In this document: positions 20,039-30,913 of the stretch, piece after piece | How positions within the stretch are numbered: position 1 is the stretch's first letter | How the letters are laid out: every line of letters begins with the position of its first letter | Source of the DNA: Immersiella caudata | Taxonomy: Eukaryota; Ascomycota; Sordariomycetes; Sordariales; Lasiosphaeriaceae | Length of the DNA: 64,000 nt | Assembly (NCBI GenBank): GCA_030512335.1 | Contig: JAULSU010000006.1 | Location: 620,001 to 684,000 of the forward strand | Reading direction: 5' to 3' | Made by a program: the position numbers and the translations under genes | The notes under the pieces: model-generated | Seen by the model: only the letters and a program-made list of their open reading frames with translations | What the model was told of the DNA's origin: nothing | Databases searched by the model: none

Positions 20039-22948
20039 TCAAACAGGACGTTTAGCCCCCACCTCACAAGCCCCCGTATCCGTATAGCAAGCCACCCCCA
20101 AGTTATCACTAGCCTCTCCAATCCAAATCGTAAACCTCGCCTCGGGCCTGGGAACAACCCAATTCTGGGCGTTTACATCCCACACACTCAAATCCTTCCT
20201 CGTCAGCTTGAGCGTTACCGTCTCTTCTCCGCCCAGTGCCAACTCCTTCGTTTTCGCAAAGTCCCTAAGTTGCACAATAGGTGTGTCATAAGGGATACCA
20301 GCCGGGAACTGGACGTACGCCTGTGCGACGGCGCGTCCGGAGTGTTTGCCCCCTGCGTTGCGAATGGTGACGGTGAGTTCGTAGGCTGTGTCCCAGAGAG
20401 CCGGGTTGCCGCCTTCGCCGCCACCGGATTCAGGGCCGGCGGTCTGGTTCTGGTTGTAGCCTACGGGATAGGCATAGCCGGGCCTCCTTGCCACGCCAAT
20501 GGCATGGGCTTCGTTGGCTTCTTTTTCGGGGAGCCAAGAGTACAGGTAGCGCCAGATTGTTTTGAAACCGGCGGGGGCGTAGGCTTCGGAGGCGTCGGGG
20601 AGGTCGTCGCTATAGACTGGGACCGGGCCCTTAGGCTCGCGAGCGGGAGGGAAGTTAGTTAGGGGAGTAACCGATTTGATAGTTGCGGCGGAGAAGTCGA
20701 AGGTGGTGTAGCTGAGGCCGTGGCCGAAGGCGTATCGGGGCTTGATACCCTTCTTGTTGAGCCAGCGGTAGTCGATGTAGAGACCCTCGCTGTAGGTATC
20801 TTGAACTTGCCCAAAGGCGAATCCACGTAGATTAGCGATGCTATCCGGCAAGTCGGTCTCCTTGTGGGTGATAGAGTAGGGGAGATGGCCGCTAGGAGAA
20901 ACTTCGCCGTAAATGATTCGGGCCAAGCCCTCACCCGCCTCCTGTCCAGGGAGATGGGCAAATAAGACTGACTTGACGGACGGCATATCAATCCAGGGTT
21001 CGAGGTTAATAGGACCAACGGTGTGCACCACAACAATGACATTCTCAAACTTCTCCGCCACCCTGCGGACCAGATCATCTCCGTTGTGCCATGTCTTCTG
21101 CCTGCTTTTATCCCGATCTCCGTGATTACCCTCAACAATGAAGGTATTCTCGCCAGCGTCAGAGCTGATAAACACAATCGCGGCATCCGTACCGTTGGTC
21201 GGAGGATTCGGGTACGAGTCAGTATCATAAAACTGAATGTTGCTGGATCGCCTTCTGAGTGCGGAAATCGGATCGTCGAAGTACGGGTAGTCAGCCACTC
21301 CAGAGCCCCATCCCATTCCCAACGTGCCCTTGTTGCACGCTTTGTTCAGGCATGCGTTTGCGCCATCAGGGTTGACAGCAGCTCCAGTACCAAAGACTTT
21401 GATACGGGCTGAGATGGGCAGGGGCAGCAAGCTGTCATAGTTCTTGAGAAGCGTTGTCCCATCTTGCGCCACTTGGCGCGCGATAAGGTGGTGATCCTCC
21501 TGAACATCGACGAACCAGTTTACCTGTCCCCAAGGGGGCGAGGCAGAACCAGGGTAGAGCAGGCCATCCTCGCTCTTCGTGTTAGCCGAGAAGTTGGGGC
21601 GCGGATAGTTCTTATCCTGCCCGAGCTTGTACCATGTCGCAACGATTCTGGTCGCCATGTCATTCAGCCTGTCCAATGGAATGGAGCCGTTCAGTACGGC
21701 TCTCGTCAACTCATGCTTCCAGTAGCTGTTTCCAAAAAGCGGGATCATGGTGTCACCGGGCATCGACATGTCCAGCCCGGCAAGGGCAGAGTCAACCCCT
21801 GAGATGTCTGTCCCATTCATCAGAATCAAGACACAAGATGCACGCAGCAGCAAGATCGGGGGCAAAAATGCAGACATACGGGCAAACCAATCCGACATGA
21901 CGAATCCCTGAAAACCGAGCTCATCCTTGAGAATTCCATTTTGAAGGTAGCTGTTCTGCGTGCAGGAAGATCCGTTCACAGCATTGTACGCCGACATCAC
22001 GGCGCCCACTCCGGCCCGGACGGCCTCGGCAAACGGCCACAAGTAGATTTCATGAAGCGTTCGGTCATCTACCGCCAGTCAGAGCTTCTGCCTGTGAGTG
22101 CTCCGGAGAAGGACCTACCGATGTTTGCGCTGTACCCGGGTTGTATAACGTTGTACATGCGGAACATCTCCTGTTCGTTGCCAACCAAGTGCTTGATGGT
22201 GGCAATGACACCCTGTTCTTGAACGCCCTTGACGGTCAACGCGCCGGCAATCGCCTGGAGGACTGGGTCGGAACCGAACCCCTCCCAGTTGCGCCCGCCG
22301 AGTGGCTTTCGCCCCAAGGGGCCAACGGTAGGCCCAAGAAAGACATTCGCGCCTTTTCCGCGAAACTGCTTGCCGAGGGCAACGCCACGAGCGTAGATCA
22401 AGTCTTTATCCCAAGTGGCTCCGGTCGTGATACCAGCGGGGAAGGCAGTGATGTTGTCTGTCGACGCAACGCCGAGGGCGGAGTCTTGGAGACAGAGTTG
22501 TGGAAACCCAAGTCGGAGCGCGCTGCCTGTGTTGCCGACACATGGTCTAAGCAAAGGATGAGGGATTAGCGGGCAGCTCGATTTGGAAATTGTATCGCAA
22601 TACTGGCTACCACTGAGTAGGGAGCCCGCCACTCACCCTGCCGAATAGTTAGCCCCTTCGGTAACCTAGCATGTCTCGGATGCTGCAAGCAAGCTTACCC
22701 ATGTACATGCCAGCGCCGCCCGTGATATTCGTCTTCTCGGCCAGGGACATCTGCGAGACGAGCGCCTGGGCCTTCGCATAGGCATCTTTCCACGACGGGA
22801 CCCATCCGCCATGGGGCGTGGGGTAGTAAGAAATAGCTTCGAAGCCTTTCGGGACCGTATCCCTGGGGAGTACAGTCCCGGCGTGACTGGTGCTATCGAG
22901 GATGCCCAGAGATAGCAAGAGCCACAGGGTTCTCGCGCCGAACGCCAT
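20039..22948 (-). CDS. Secreted GH3 family beta-glucosidase
   Basis: Exons 22948-22699, 22637 (one nucleotide), 22546-22119, 22068-21880 and 21807-20039; the sum is 2,637 nt, 878 aa, in frame. The start MAFGARTLWLLLSLGILDS is a signal peptide. GH3 landmarks: ITGGAGMYMG joined to PCVGNTGSALRLG, LGPTVGPLGRKPLGGRNWEG, IKHLVGNEQE, DDRTLHEIYLWPFAEAV, and GFVMSDWFA with the catalytic Asp at about residue 286. A C-terminal GH3_C and a fibronectin-III-like domain follow (AVAQAYVQFP, LSVWDVNAQNW). It hydrolyses terminal beta-glucosides outside the cell; the exact substrate is inferred. Keeping frame between MYMG and PCVG needs two adjacent introns (22698-22638 and 22636-22547), each with its own donor, branch and acceptor, flanking a single G. 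All other joins restore family sequence. Confidence 0.9.
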
Positions 22949-25065
22949 GTTGCCACAAGAAACTTGCAGTGTACTTGGTGAATTTAGGTGATGGGAAAAC
23001 ACCAAATTACCTCAAGCTTGGATTTAGGAAACGGGATATGCGGGAGAGCACGAGGGAGAAAAGGGCGGAAAGTATATTCGGCGGCCCGTCACACACAGGA
23101 GAGCCACAGCGTCGTGCTCTCTTGCGGGGTTGACGATGAGGTTACTTTCCACATCTCGGATCACCTAGGTCATAGACAGAAACAAGGTCTCTTGACCATC
23201 CGCTAACCGGCAATCAAATGCGTGGCAACACCTCGACGTGACGGCGAATGCACGCGGCTACCATTTCCCTCCCAGCACCTCGAGAGGTGTAAGTGGTCGT
23301 TCTGCGTCTCTGATTCGCTGGAATCAGGCGGGTGTGGGAGATTGGGACACCAGAACGCCATCCCGCCAGGTACCGGAACGCCACTTGGAGATCATCAAAG
23401 TTAGCGTGTCTTCCCGCTGGAATCTCACTCGACCTGGCCCGCGTTATCGATCGTAGCGAGCATGTTTCTCTCTCGTATCCTCTCCTCGCGTCTTCTGGCA
23501 TGACGCAAATCCGTAGCTATGTGAGGCGGGGAACCCTGTCGCCCACTTGGTCAGAAGACACGAGCTAAAGGAGACGACGTTGTAGATAACCGGCTGGCCT
23601 AGGGAGCATCGCGCGCAAAGTCACCAGGCATCCGAACCGGAATGCCGACGCAACACCCCGCAAGCTCTGGAGTTGCACTAGGAGGGAGCCATGTGGTCTC
23701 CCACGCCTGCGTCGGGCTTTTTGGGTCTTGGAACCTGTTGCGGCCGTGTTCGATATGGAAACCATGCGCGCAGTAGGATTGAGGGAGGAATACCTGGGAA
23801 AGCAAGACTAGAAAACGTGTGTAATCGTGCGCGACCATTCGTCTGTCCTGCGTATCGCCAGTAGGCAAGGACGTTGAGGGGCAGCGTCGCTTAGGCAGGT
23901 CCGGCATTTGCAGCCCAATCGAGTTACGCCGCCCGAGAAGTAGATTCCGGATCAAAGAGGTTCCCGAAAACGGCCCCTAGAGCGCTCTAGAAAAGGGGGT
24001 TGTTGCATCTGAAATCTTGGAAAGCTGCAATGGTAACTGACGTGCATGAACAAGCCTGAGCGGCTCGCGGGGAGCGGCAAGCCCGCATGTGATCGGTGCA
24101 TGCTTGCGAAATTGGGTGCTCTTCGTCCCTTCTTGATCGGGGAAGGAGCATTCCTCAAACGTCATGCGAGCACGACGTCGAGAAAGCCAGAAGAGATCGC
24201 CCTACCAGGCAAACGAATCGTAAGCGAAACTAGGGCGCAACATACACAGCAGCATTGCTGCATTTCTCTCCGATCCTTCGACGGCGCCCAGATTAACGGA
24301 ACACGGCAACACAGGCCAACACCAGCGCGCGAACAATGCGCTTCAGGGTCCGCGGGCACCCCACGCCCCGAGTCCACAGCGCGCAAACACCGAACCCACC
24401 AGACCCATCACTTCAAATGCCGATATCTCCAAATAGCTTCCCTTGGAGTAAGATGGGCAGAAACCGGGGCGCAACTTGAGGCTGAGCGGTGGAGAAGGAA
24501 GCTCAAGCAGTTCCGCAACGACAAGCGAAGCCGGTCAAAATGCGACGCTGTCGTCAAAGAGTAGCTGGCTGGAGTAGCTTTCATCTGTTCGGGTTCCTTC
24601 GTCTGGGCGAGCGAAGACATCGGAGCTCTCCAAGAAGCAGGGGTGAGATCACAGACGAAGGCTTCTAGAGCTCATCCGTCTCATATCGCGCCTCCGCGGC
24701 CGTGTACTAGCGTACCCAAACACATCTTCACGAACCCACAGTGCCCGAAGACGATGCCTCTTTCGGTTATTACCGCCGCAGGAGTTCGTGGCTCAACAAC
24801 GGCAACCCTTGTTAGCACGACCCCTACGCGGTGGCCAGCACAGGTTGCGATGGAAAGGAGCGCCAGGGCGTTGGCGATGCAGCCGAAGTGAATGAAGGAG
24901 TCTGGATTGCTGCGCGGGGATCGGCCACCTCCTATACACCAGGACATCGCGACGATGACCTATAAAAGATGCCCGGCCCACGACCCCAGATCCAAATCAC
25001 CGGGCACTCCACCGTCAAACTTCCCTACCAGACCTAAGGAGACACACTGTTACTGAGCCGGCAAC
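22949..25065. other. Divergent intergenic region GH3 / lipase
   Basis: 2.1 kb between two outward-facing genes for secreted hydrolases. No gene was recognised; frames such as 23214-23501 and 24046-24564 have no family resemblance. It ends in the lipase promoter with a TATA box. Confidence 0.5.
24961..24967 (+). promoter_or_regulatory. TATA box of the lipase gene
   Basis: TATAAAA, 105 bp before the lipase ATG. Position and sequence fit a core promoter with a transcript start about 30 bp downstream. Confidence 0.55.
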
Positions 25066-26147
25066 ATGAAGGCTACATTCTTTTCTACCCTTGCAACCCT
25101 TGCGGGCGCTGCCGTGGCCACGCCGGTTGAAGTGGTGACCCGGAATTCTGTCACGGCCGCCCAGTTCGAGAACTTCCAGCTGTTCGCCCAGTACTCTGCT
25201 GCTGCGTTCTGCAACAACGAGAACCCCGTCGGCCAGAAGGTCGAGTGCGGAGGGCCTTGGTGCCCAGTCGTCGAGGCCGCCAACGTCACAACCTATGGCA
25301 CCTTCATCGGCGCTGTTACGGATGCACGAGGACTCATCGCTGTTGACCACACCAACAAGCTCATCGTGGTATCATACCGGGGTACAGTTTCCGCACGAAA
25401 CTGGATCACTGAGTGAGTAACCCCGGCCAAGTGACAGCTCACGCGAGAGACCCGTGGCTGACATGTCCTAGCCTGGTGTTCCCTCAAATTCCTTGCGACC
25501 TGACTCTCGGGTGCCTCGTGCACACCGGCTTCTTCGCGGCCTGGAACGAGCTCAAGGCTAAGACCACCACCCAGCTCAAGGCCGCTACTACGGCGTTCCC
25601 CAAGTATCAGGTCATCGTCACCGGCCACTCCCTCGGCGGCGCTCTCGCCACCATCGCCGCCGGCTACCTCCGGAACGCTGGCTTCAAGGCTGACCTCTAC
25701 ACCTACGGCTCCCCTCGCGTCGGCAACAGCATCTTCGTCAAGTACGTGAACAACCAAGCCGGTGGTGAGTACCGCGTCACCCATGAGGGCGACCCCATTG
25801 CCCGCCTCCCGCCGATCATCTTTAACTACCGCCACACCTCCCCCGAGTACTGGCTACTAGACCCCACCGCCGGCCCCTCCGACGTGACTGTCTGCACTGG
25901 CCACGCCAACATTGGCTGCAGCGCCAGCCGGACCACCTTTGACTTGGCCGAGCACGGAACTTACTTCAATGCACCCGTCAACGGGTGTGAGCAGCTCCCC
26001 GGCACTCCCTGGAGGACAAGAGACGTCACCCCCGCCCCTCCCACCACTCCCCGCCGCGGCCTCAGCGACGCCGAGCTAGCGAAGCAGCTTGCCGAGTGGG
26101 CCAAGGAGGACATGACCTTCGCCGCTGATGTGATGGGCCGCGCCTAG
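25066..26147 (+). CDS. Secreted class 3 triacylglycerol lipase
   Basis: Exons 25066-25412 and 25472-26147 (340 aa). The 59-nt intron has GTGAGT, GGCTGAC and CCTAG, and joins WITD to LVFPQIPC. A signal peptide MKATFFSTLATLAGAAVATP leads. The lipase_3 nucleophile elbow VTGHSLGG holds Ser169; SPRVGNSIFVKYV follows, then the acid in THEGDPIARLPP and the active-site His in AEHGTYF. Paired cysteines (FCNN, VECGGPWC, PCDLTLGC, CTGHANIGC) fit a secreted fungal lipase or feruloyl-esterase-like fold of the Rhizomucor lipase type. It would cleave glycerol esters outside the cell. The C-terminal tail of about 50 residues after the His is charged and may be processed. The substrate is not fixed by sequence. 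Confidence 0.92.
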
Positions 26148-27342
26148 GCGGCGAGTCAGTACTGATGGGACAGGCAAGTTTGGGGACGGCGAGATGAGCA
26201 TTGCGATTTTACATATTTTCCATGACATGATGAAGGAGCTTGGGACCGGACAACGAGATGTATGCGGGTTGGTCTGGAATGAGCTGTACGATGATACCTT
26301 GTGTAAAACATTATTGGTAACGTATTTACGACAATTGAGTCCAGTCCCCATCAATCATTCGTCTTCTGTGAGCCTGCGGCCCCGTTAATCTCGTCCCATG
26401 TCTGCCCCATCCATCTATTACAACCATTACCAATAATCTTGAAATTTAATGTCCTCGCCAAAGTACAGAGGTAACCAAATAGACAGGCACCAGCTGTCTG
26501 TTCCTACAATAGCACAGTCCTCAAAACCGAACATGAGAGCCAGCAGCCGAAACGCAGTCCCCGAGCCGGAACCAGCACCATTGCAACGATTCGTGATTCC
26601 ATTCCTGTCCAATACCCTACCCTAACCCGACCTGACCTAACGCCATTCGCTGTGTGCAGTATAGATAGATGAACCCGGACCTTGAAACAAACCTGAACCG
26701 AACGACGCCAAACCACCCGCCAGGCCCTATTCCCAATGTCCGTCCGCCTACCGATTCAAATTAAGAAAAGACCAGCTGTGGGCATATCGCTATCTGTCGT
26801 GACGTGAAGGGCAAAACAAGGGGGCAGCTCCTGCCATCCAGACCAGACCAAACCAGACGGGCATGAGACGGGGCAAGAGGCAAAACAAAATAAATGGGGT
26901 AAATAAAAGGGGGAGACGTTCATCCCATCCCTCTTCCTCGGCCAATATCATAGGCCTTTCCTTGCTAGTCTTGCACTGGTTCCCTGTCATTGTGGGTTCC
27001 ATGTTCCGTGCTCCATCGGGCCGGACTCGTTGTCGGTCTTCCCGGTGCAACCCCCCCTCCCATACCACTTTCCACCCGGACCATGCTAGCCCTGTCGTTC
27101 AAAAGCGGCTGCTCTCCATTCCATCCATTCCGTATCCTTCTGGGTATCGATATTCTCCTCCCCAAGCACACACGATTTATCCGGACTGGTTCATGCCGGG
27201 CATTCTGATTTCCCATGCTCTCTCCATGTCCTCGCCCTGCCTGAGTAGCTCTGGCCTTGGCCTCCCCTCTCGAAGCGGCATGTTCATATTTGAATCACCG
27301 CAGTAGTCGTCTCGTTCGCTTTCTTGGAGCTGCTTCTGGGCT
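26148..27342. other. Convergent 3' region, no gene seen
   Basis: Between the 3' ends of the lipase (+) and Ice2 (-). A telomere-like CCCTAACCC lies at 26620-26628. Plus-strand frame 26863-27306 has no family resemblance. Confidence 0.45.
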
Positions 27343-28701
27343 TTAGTCGGTCTTCCAGTGCGTGCCTGCATCCCCGTCCCCTCCAAGGTACAGCTCGATA
27401 GCATAAAGGCCCATCGTAGCGGCAACGTTGATCCACCTCCATGTGTTGCCGCCCGCGTCACCAGCCCGCAGTGTCCACCCTACATCGTCCCCAGCGTTCG
27501 AGACAGTAAAGTGTTGTAGCAGCAAGCTGGTATACACAGCAATCAGCATGGACGGAGAAAACCAGCTGAGGAAGCCCAAAAGCCGGTTGGCTCCTTCGCT
27601 GTCCTCGAAGTCCGGTTCGTCCATAATAGCCGTTGCCCCCAACTCTCGCACTGCTGGGATGATTCTCGTGGCGCAGTAGAAGACGATGATTCGATATGTG
27701 AGGGAGATGATCACGCTGGGCGTGATGGTCTGGAAAGCGGCGTAGAGGAACTGGAAGGATGAGTTGAAGGCTGACGGTAGGCTGCCAAGGATATGGAGCA
27801 GTGTGGAATATGACGCCATGATTATTGGTGGGAGTGGCGGAAAGTCGGGCTGGGCGGCGGCGGCTGCCTCTGCTGCTGCTGCGGCCTCGGGAGATGGCTG
27901 GTAGTCCGTGAATATTTGATAAATGCAAAGAACGATATATGCGAAGAGCAGAGAAGACTCGACTGGATTTCCGCGCCCGCTCCCGATGCCAAACGCACAA
28001 AGGAAAACGGCGGAGGTCATTGTGACGCCGATCAAGGAAGCATCGATGTTGCTGATCTGCGGGAAGTTCGCGACGCGCCAGAGGAAGTAAACCGCACTGG
28101 AGATTATGGAACCGGAGACGACGAGGAGGATAATCTGCAAATCTGTTAGTAAAGTTGATGAAAGCGTCCAAGGACAACATACCACCCAAGTATCGCTCCT
28201 CCCGCGGTTTACAAGCCACCTCGAAACCTGGCCCGCGGCCTGGATGACCAGCAAGCTGCAGAATCCCTCCAGAAGCTGGAAGACAGGAATCGAGTAGCTC
28301 AGCACGCTGTTCCACCCCCCGAGCGCAACTGTCTCAACGATACCACCATGGCCGAACAGCCACTCTCCCAAGCTGCTGGGCTTATTCCGCGTCGTAACCT
28401 GAGAGATGGTGCGTGACACCCAGCCCTCGCCAGCATCAACCGAGAAACGGCCCAGTGCCCAGATCAGAAGGGCGGGCAGCACGAACCATTGCGACCAGCC
28501 GATAAGATTCTTGAAGAACCATCGAAACCGCGAGCGTTCGGGTGTCAATAGTCTGCTGGTGCTGTAGAAGGCGTAGAATAGAAACAATGCTAGCGAATAG
28601 CCCAGGCCCGCATCGCGGCCGCCGACGTCGAAGGCGATGGGAATGGAGAGCACAAGGCTCAAGAGAAAGACAGCGCTTGAGAAGGCGCTGATAAGCCACA
28701 T
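27343..28701 (-). CDS. ice2: ER membrane protein Ice2
   Basis: Exons 28701-28183 and 28134-27343 (436 aa). A 48-nt intron (28182-28135: GTATGT, TTTACTAACA branch, TTGCAG) is a multiple of three without stops, so retention would insert 16 residues; the signals and family sequence argue it is spliced. The start MWLISAFSSAVFLLSLVLSI followed by PIAFDVGGRDAGLGYSL is typical of the ICE2 family. About eight to ten hydrophobic spans follow, with an Ala/Glu-rich loop (PEAAAAAEAAAAAQPDFPP) in the middle. In yeast Ice2 shapes the cortical ER, controls phosphatidate phosphatase and helps lipid storage use. Membrane topology here is inferred. Confidence 0.88.
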   Translation of the reverse strand: MWLISAFSSAVFLLSLVLSIPIAFDVGGRDAGLGYSLALFLFYAFYSTSRLLTPERSRFRWFFKNLIGWSQWFVLPALLIWALGRFSVDAGEGWVSRTISQVTTRNKPSSLGEWLFGHGGIVETVALGGWNSVLSYSIPVFQLLEGFCSLLVIQAAGQVSRWLVNRGRSDTWVVCCPWTLSSTLLTDLQIILLVVSGSIISSAVYFLWRVANFPQISNIDASLIGVTMTSAVFLCAFGIGSGRGNPVESSLLFAYIVLCIYQIFTDYQPSPEAAAAAEAAAAAQPDFPPLPPIIMASYSTLLHILGSLPSAFNSSFQFLYAAFQTITPSVIISLTYRIIVFYCATRIIPAVRELGATAIMDEPDFEDSEGANRLLGFLSWFSPSMLIAVYTSLLLQHFTVSNAGDDVGWTLRAGDAGGNTWRWINVAATMGLYAIELYLGGDGDAGTHWKTD

Positions 28702-30913
28702 ATTTGCGGCGGGCGATGTGTGTTCGCCCGCTGCTTCGCCGGGTGTGCAATGCGCAGTGCCTGTTCGAATCGGGAGGGGTTGCGATGTCGTCGGAGGCGG
28801 AAGGCGGGGGTTTCGATGAAGCGCGTTGTGGCCACCGTGCGAGGAAGTCGATCCGTCTCGGTGTCGGTGGGTTTAGCTTCTGCTCGCCAGTGATAAGCCG
28901 TGTCGCTCGAAATGTGGACTGCTCGGTCGGTTGCTCCGAGGGCAGCAGCCGAGAAGCTTGCTCGTTCAATCGTCCAAGGGTTGAATGTTGGTCGTTGAGG
29001 TGTGGTGTGCCTGTCAGGCAGATGCCAGCTGAGTCGATTCGTCAATGTCGGGCTGCTCTTCGCTGGCGTTGCAGAGCGGTGAGTGCACGCGGTGTGGGGC
29101 GGAGGGTTGGCAAATGATGGTCTCCTCCTGCGTCGATGTCGTGTGTCGATCCTAGTGTGCGTGGGCCAGGAATGCCGGTGGATTTCGCAAAGGTGCGTAC
29201 TTTTCGGCTTTTTGACATCCCACGGCGTCCTGGGAGCAGCCCTGCCTTTGCCCAGCCAAAATTTTGGGCGTGTCCGCAGTTATCTTCACGTGTTCAGATC
29301 GGTGGCTGCAGCTCGTCATCGGTAGCTTCCGATCTTGGTGCGATAAGCAGGCAGGTATCCACCAGTCGATGGAACCGTTTGGCCAGCGCATCGACACTGG
29401 GACGTGTGTTGAGCTGAGATTTGGAAGCTGGGAGCTGAAAGGCAGCCAGACCGGGCAGCTTGGCGGGAAAGGAACTGTTATCACGACATTGTCGCGCGAG
29501 ATTCTGCCAAGGTCGAGGGTGTATGCATTTAAGCCCTAGAAGAAGCTCGACGGTATCATAGTTGCGGCATGTGACAGCCAACCAGACGCGTAAAAGCCCA
29601 AACACGTCCCGAGGCGGCCCGTTGACCGTTCCACAAGGCCTGATGACAGCTCGCGGTCTCAGTTGGTTCAACGGCAGTTTATCGGTCACCTCTTTGGAGC
29701 GACAAATAACACATTTCTTCGGTATATTTCGTTCCCTAGGCTCCTCGCAGCTGGGGGTGTGAATGGGCACCCGTCCCGTCCTCTGCCCTGTTCACGGCAA
29801 ATTGGAGGGTCGGCTTGGTGGTGGGTGTCACACCCGTGTGGTCACACTTCGCGTCTCCAATTCAGATTACTCTTTGCGCAACCGAGACGTCCTCCTCGAA
29901 CCGATTATGAAAAGAACAGAATGAGAGAAACCTGGAAAGAAAAGCAGTGAGGTTTTGACCGCACTCACAACATCGCCCCACCTTCTCAATCCAGAGCCAA
30001 CGATCCTTTTGACTGGTTCGCTTGGTGCCACACAGACGATGACGTACGGGGAGACGGCAGAAGGAGCCGTCTGACAACAGCTTCCCCTGAGCTGCGATCT
30101 AGTTGCCCAGCCAAGCCGACGACGAGACTTTTGACGACCGATTTCTTGAATACCTACCCAGCGAAATTGAGGATAACTCATTCCAGCAGAGACGCTATCA
30201 ACATGGCTGACTGTAACGGATTTGGCTTCCACTGGAGATTTCCCCTCTTTTTTCATCAGCCAAAACATTAATTTAGAAACTTGGTTGGTGTCTCTTGCAT
30301 GTCCAGGATTCTGTTTTCAAGCCGGAACGCAAGGCTGTGGGATCAGGCCGCCGCACAGCACCATAAATCTGCCTGTAACGGCGGATTCTTTACTCAAATA
30401 GCCAGCACAAAATGACGCTGCTGCTGGTAAGTGATGATGGTTCGATGGACTTGGCGAAAGCGCTGCTAAGACCTAACGTAAGGTGGTAGTCATCGGCGAA
30501 ATTCCAAATCTGCTTTTAGCAGAGTTCAGAGATTTTGGATGCAGGGCGGGAGGATTCGAACTGGGCATTCTGGAGCAGTGAGGTCTGGGGCACGAGTGGT
30601 GGGAGAGTCGCATTTTGGAGGGGGGCTGCGGCAGTGGCGTTCTGTCGACTGCATGCAGTTGGGCTGCTGCTGTCTTTGATGCGAGAACGATAGGGCAAGG
30701 GCGCGGGCAAGTAGGCGCCCTCTTTACAGCCTGATCATGACCAGATCAAGCCCTGGAGCCTTTCGTAGAGACAAGATATCGCTCCCTCAACTTCATCGAC
30801 ATCGGCCTGTCATACCAAGTCAATTGATGCTCTGTCGCCAGTTTTCCTCAATCGCTCGGATCTCCTTGGCGGAGATTACACCACGCTGCGCGCCGCATAA
30901 CAGCACAGTAACT
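28702..30913. other. Divergent intergenic region Ice2 / NLR-like gene
   Basis: 2.2 kb with no recognised gene. A minus-strand frame at 29867-30268 and plus-strand frames at 28704-29117 and 29264-29539 are open but resemble nothing I know. Confidence 0.45.

Noticed and set aside
22638..22698. Single-intron model for the GH3 gap (22698-22547)
   Set aside because: It shifts the frame between MYMG and PCVG, whereas the two-intron model keeps it and makes the whole CDS a multiple of three.
30535..30640. Possible minus-strand tRNA (GTTCGAATCC-like B box near 30552)
   Set aside because: No A box, no cloverleaf pairing and no acceptor stem could be found around it.
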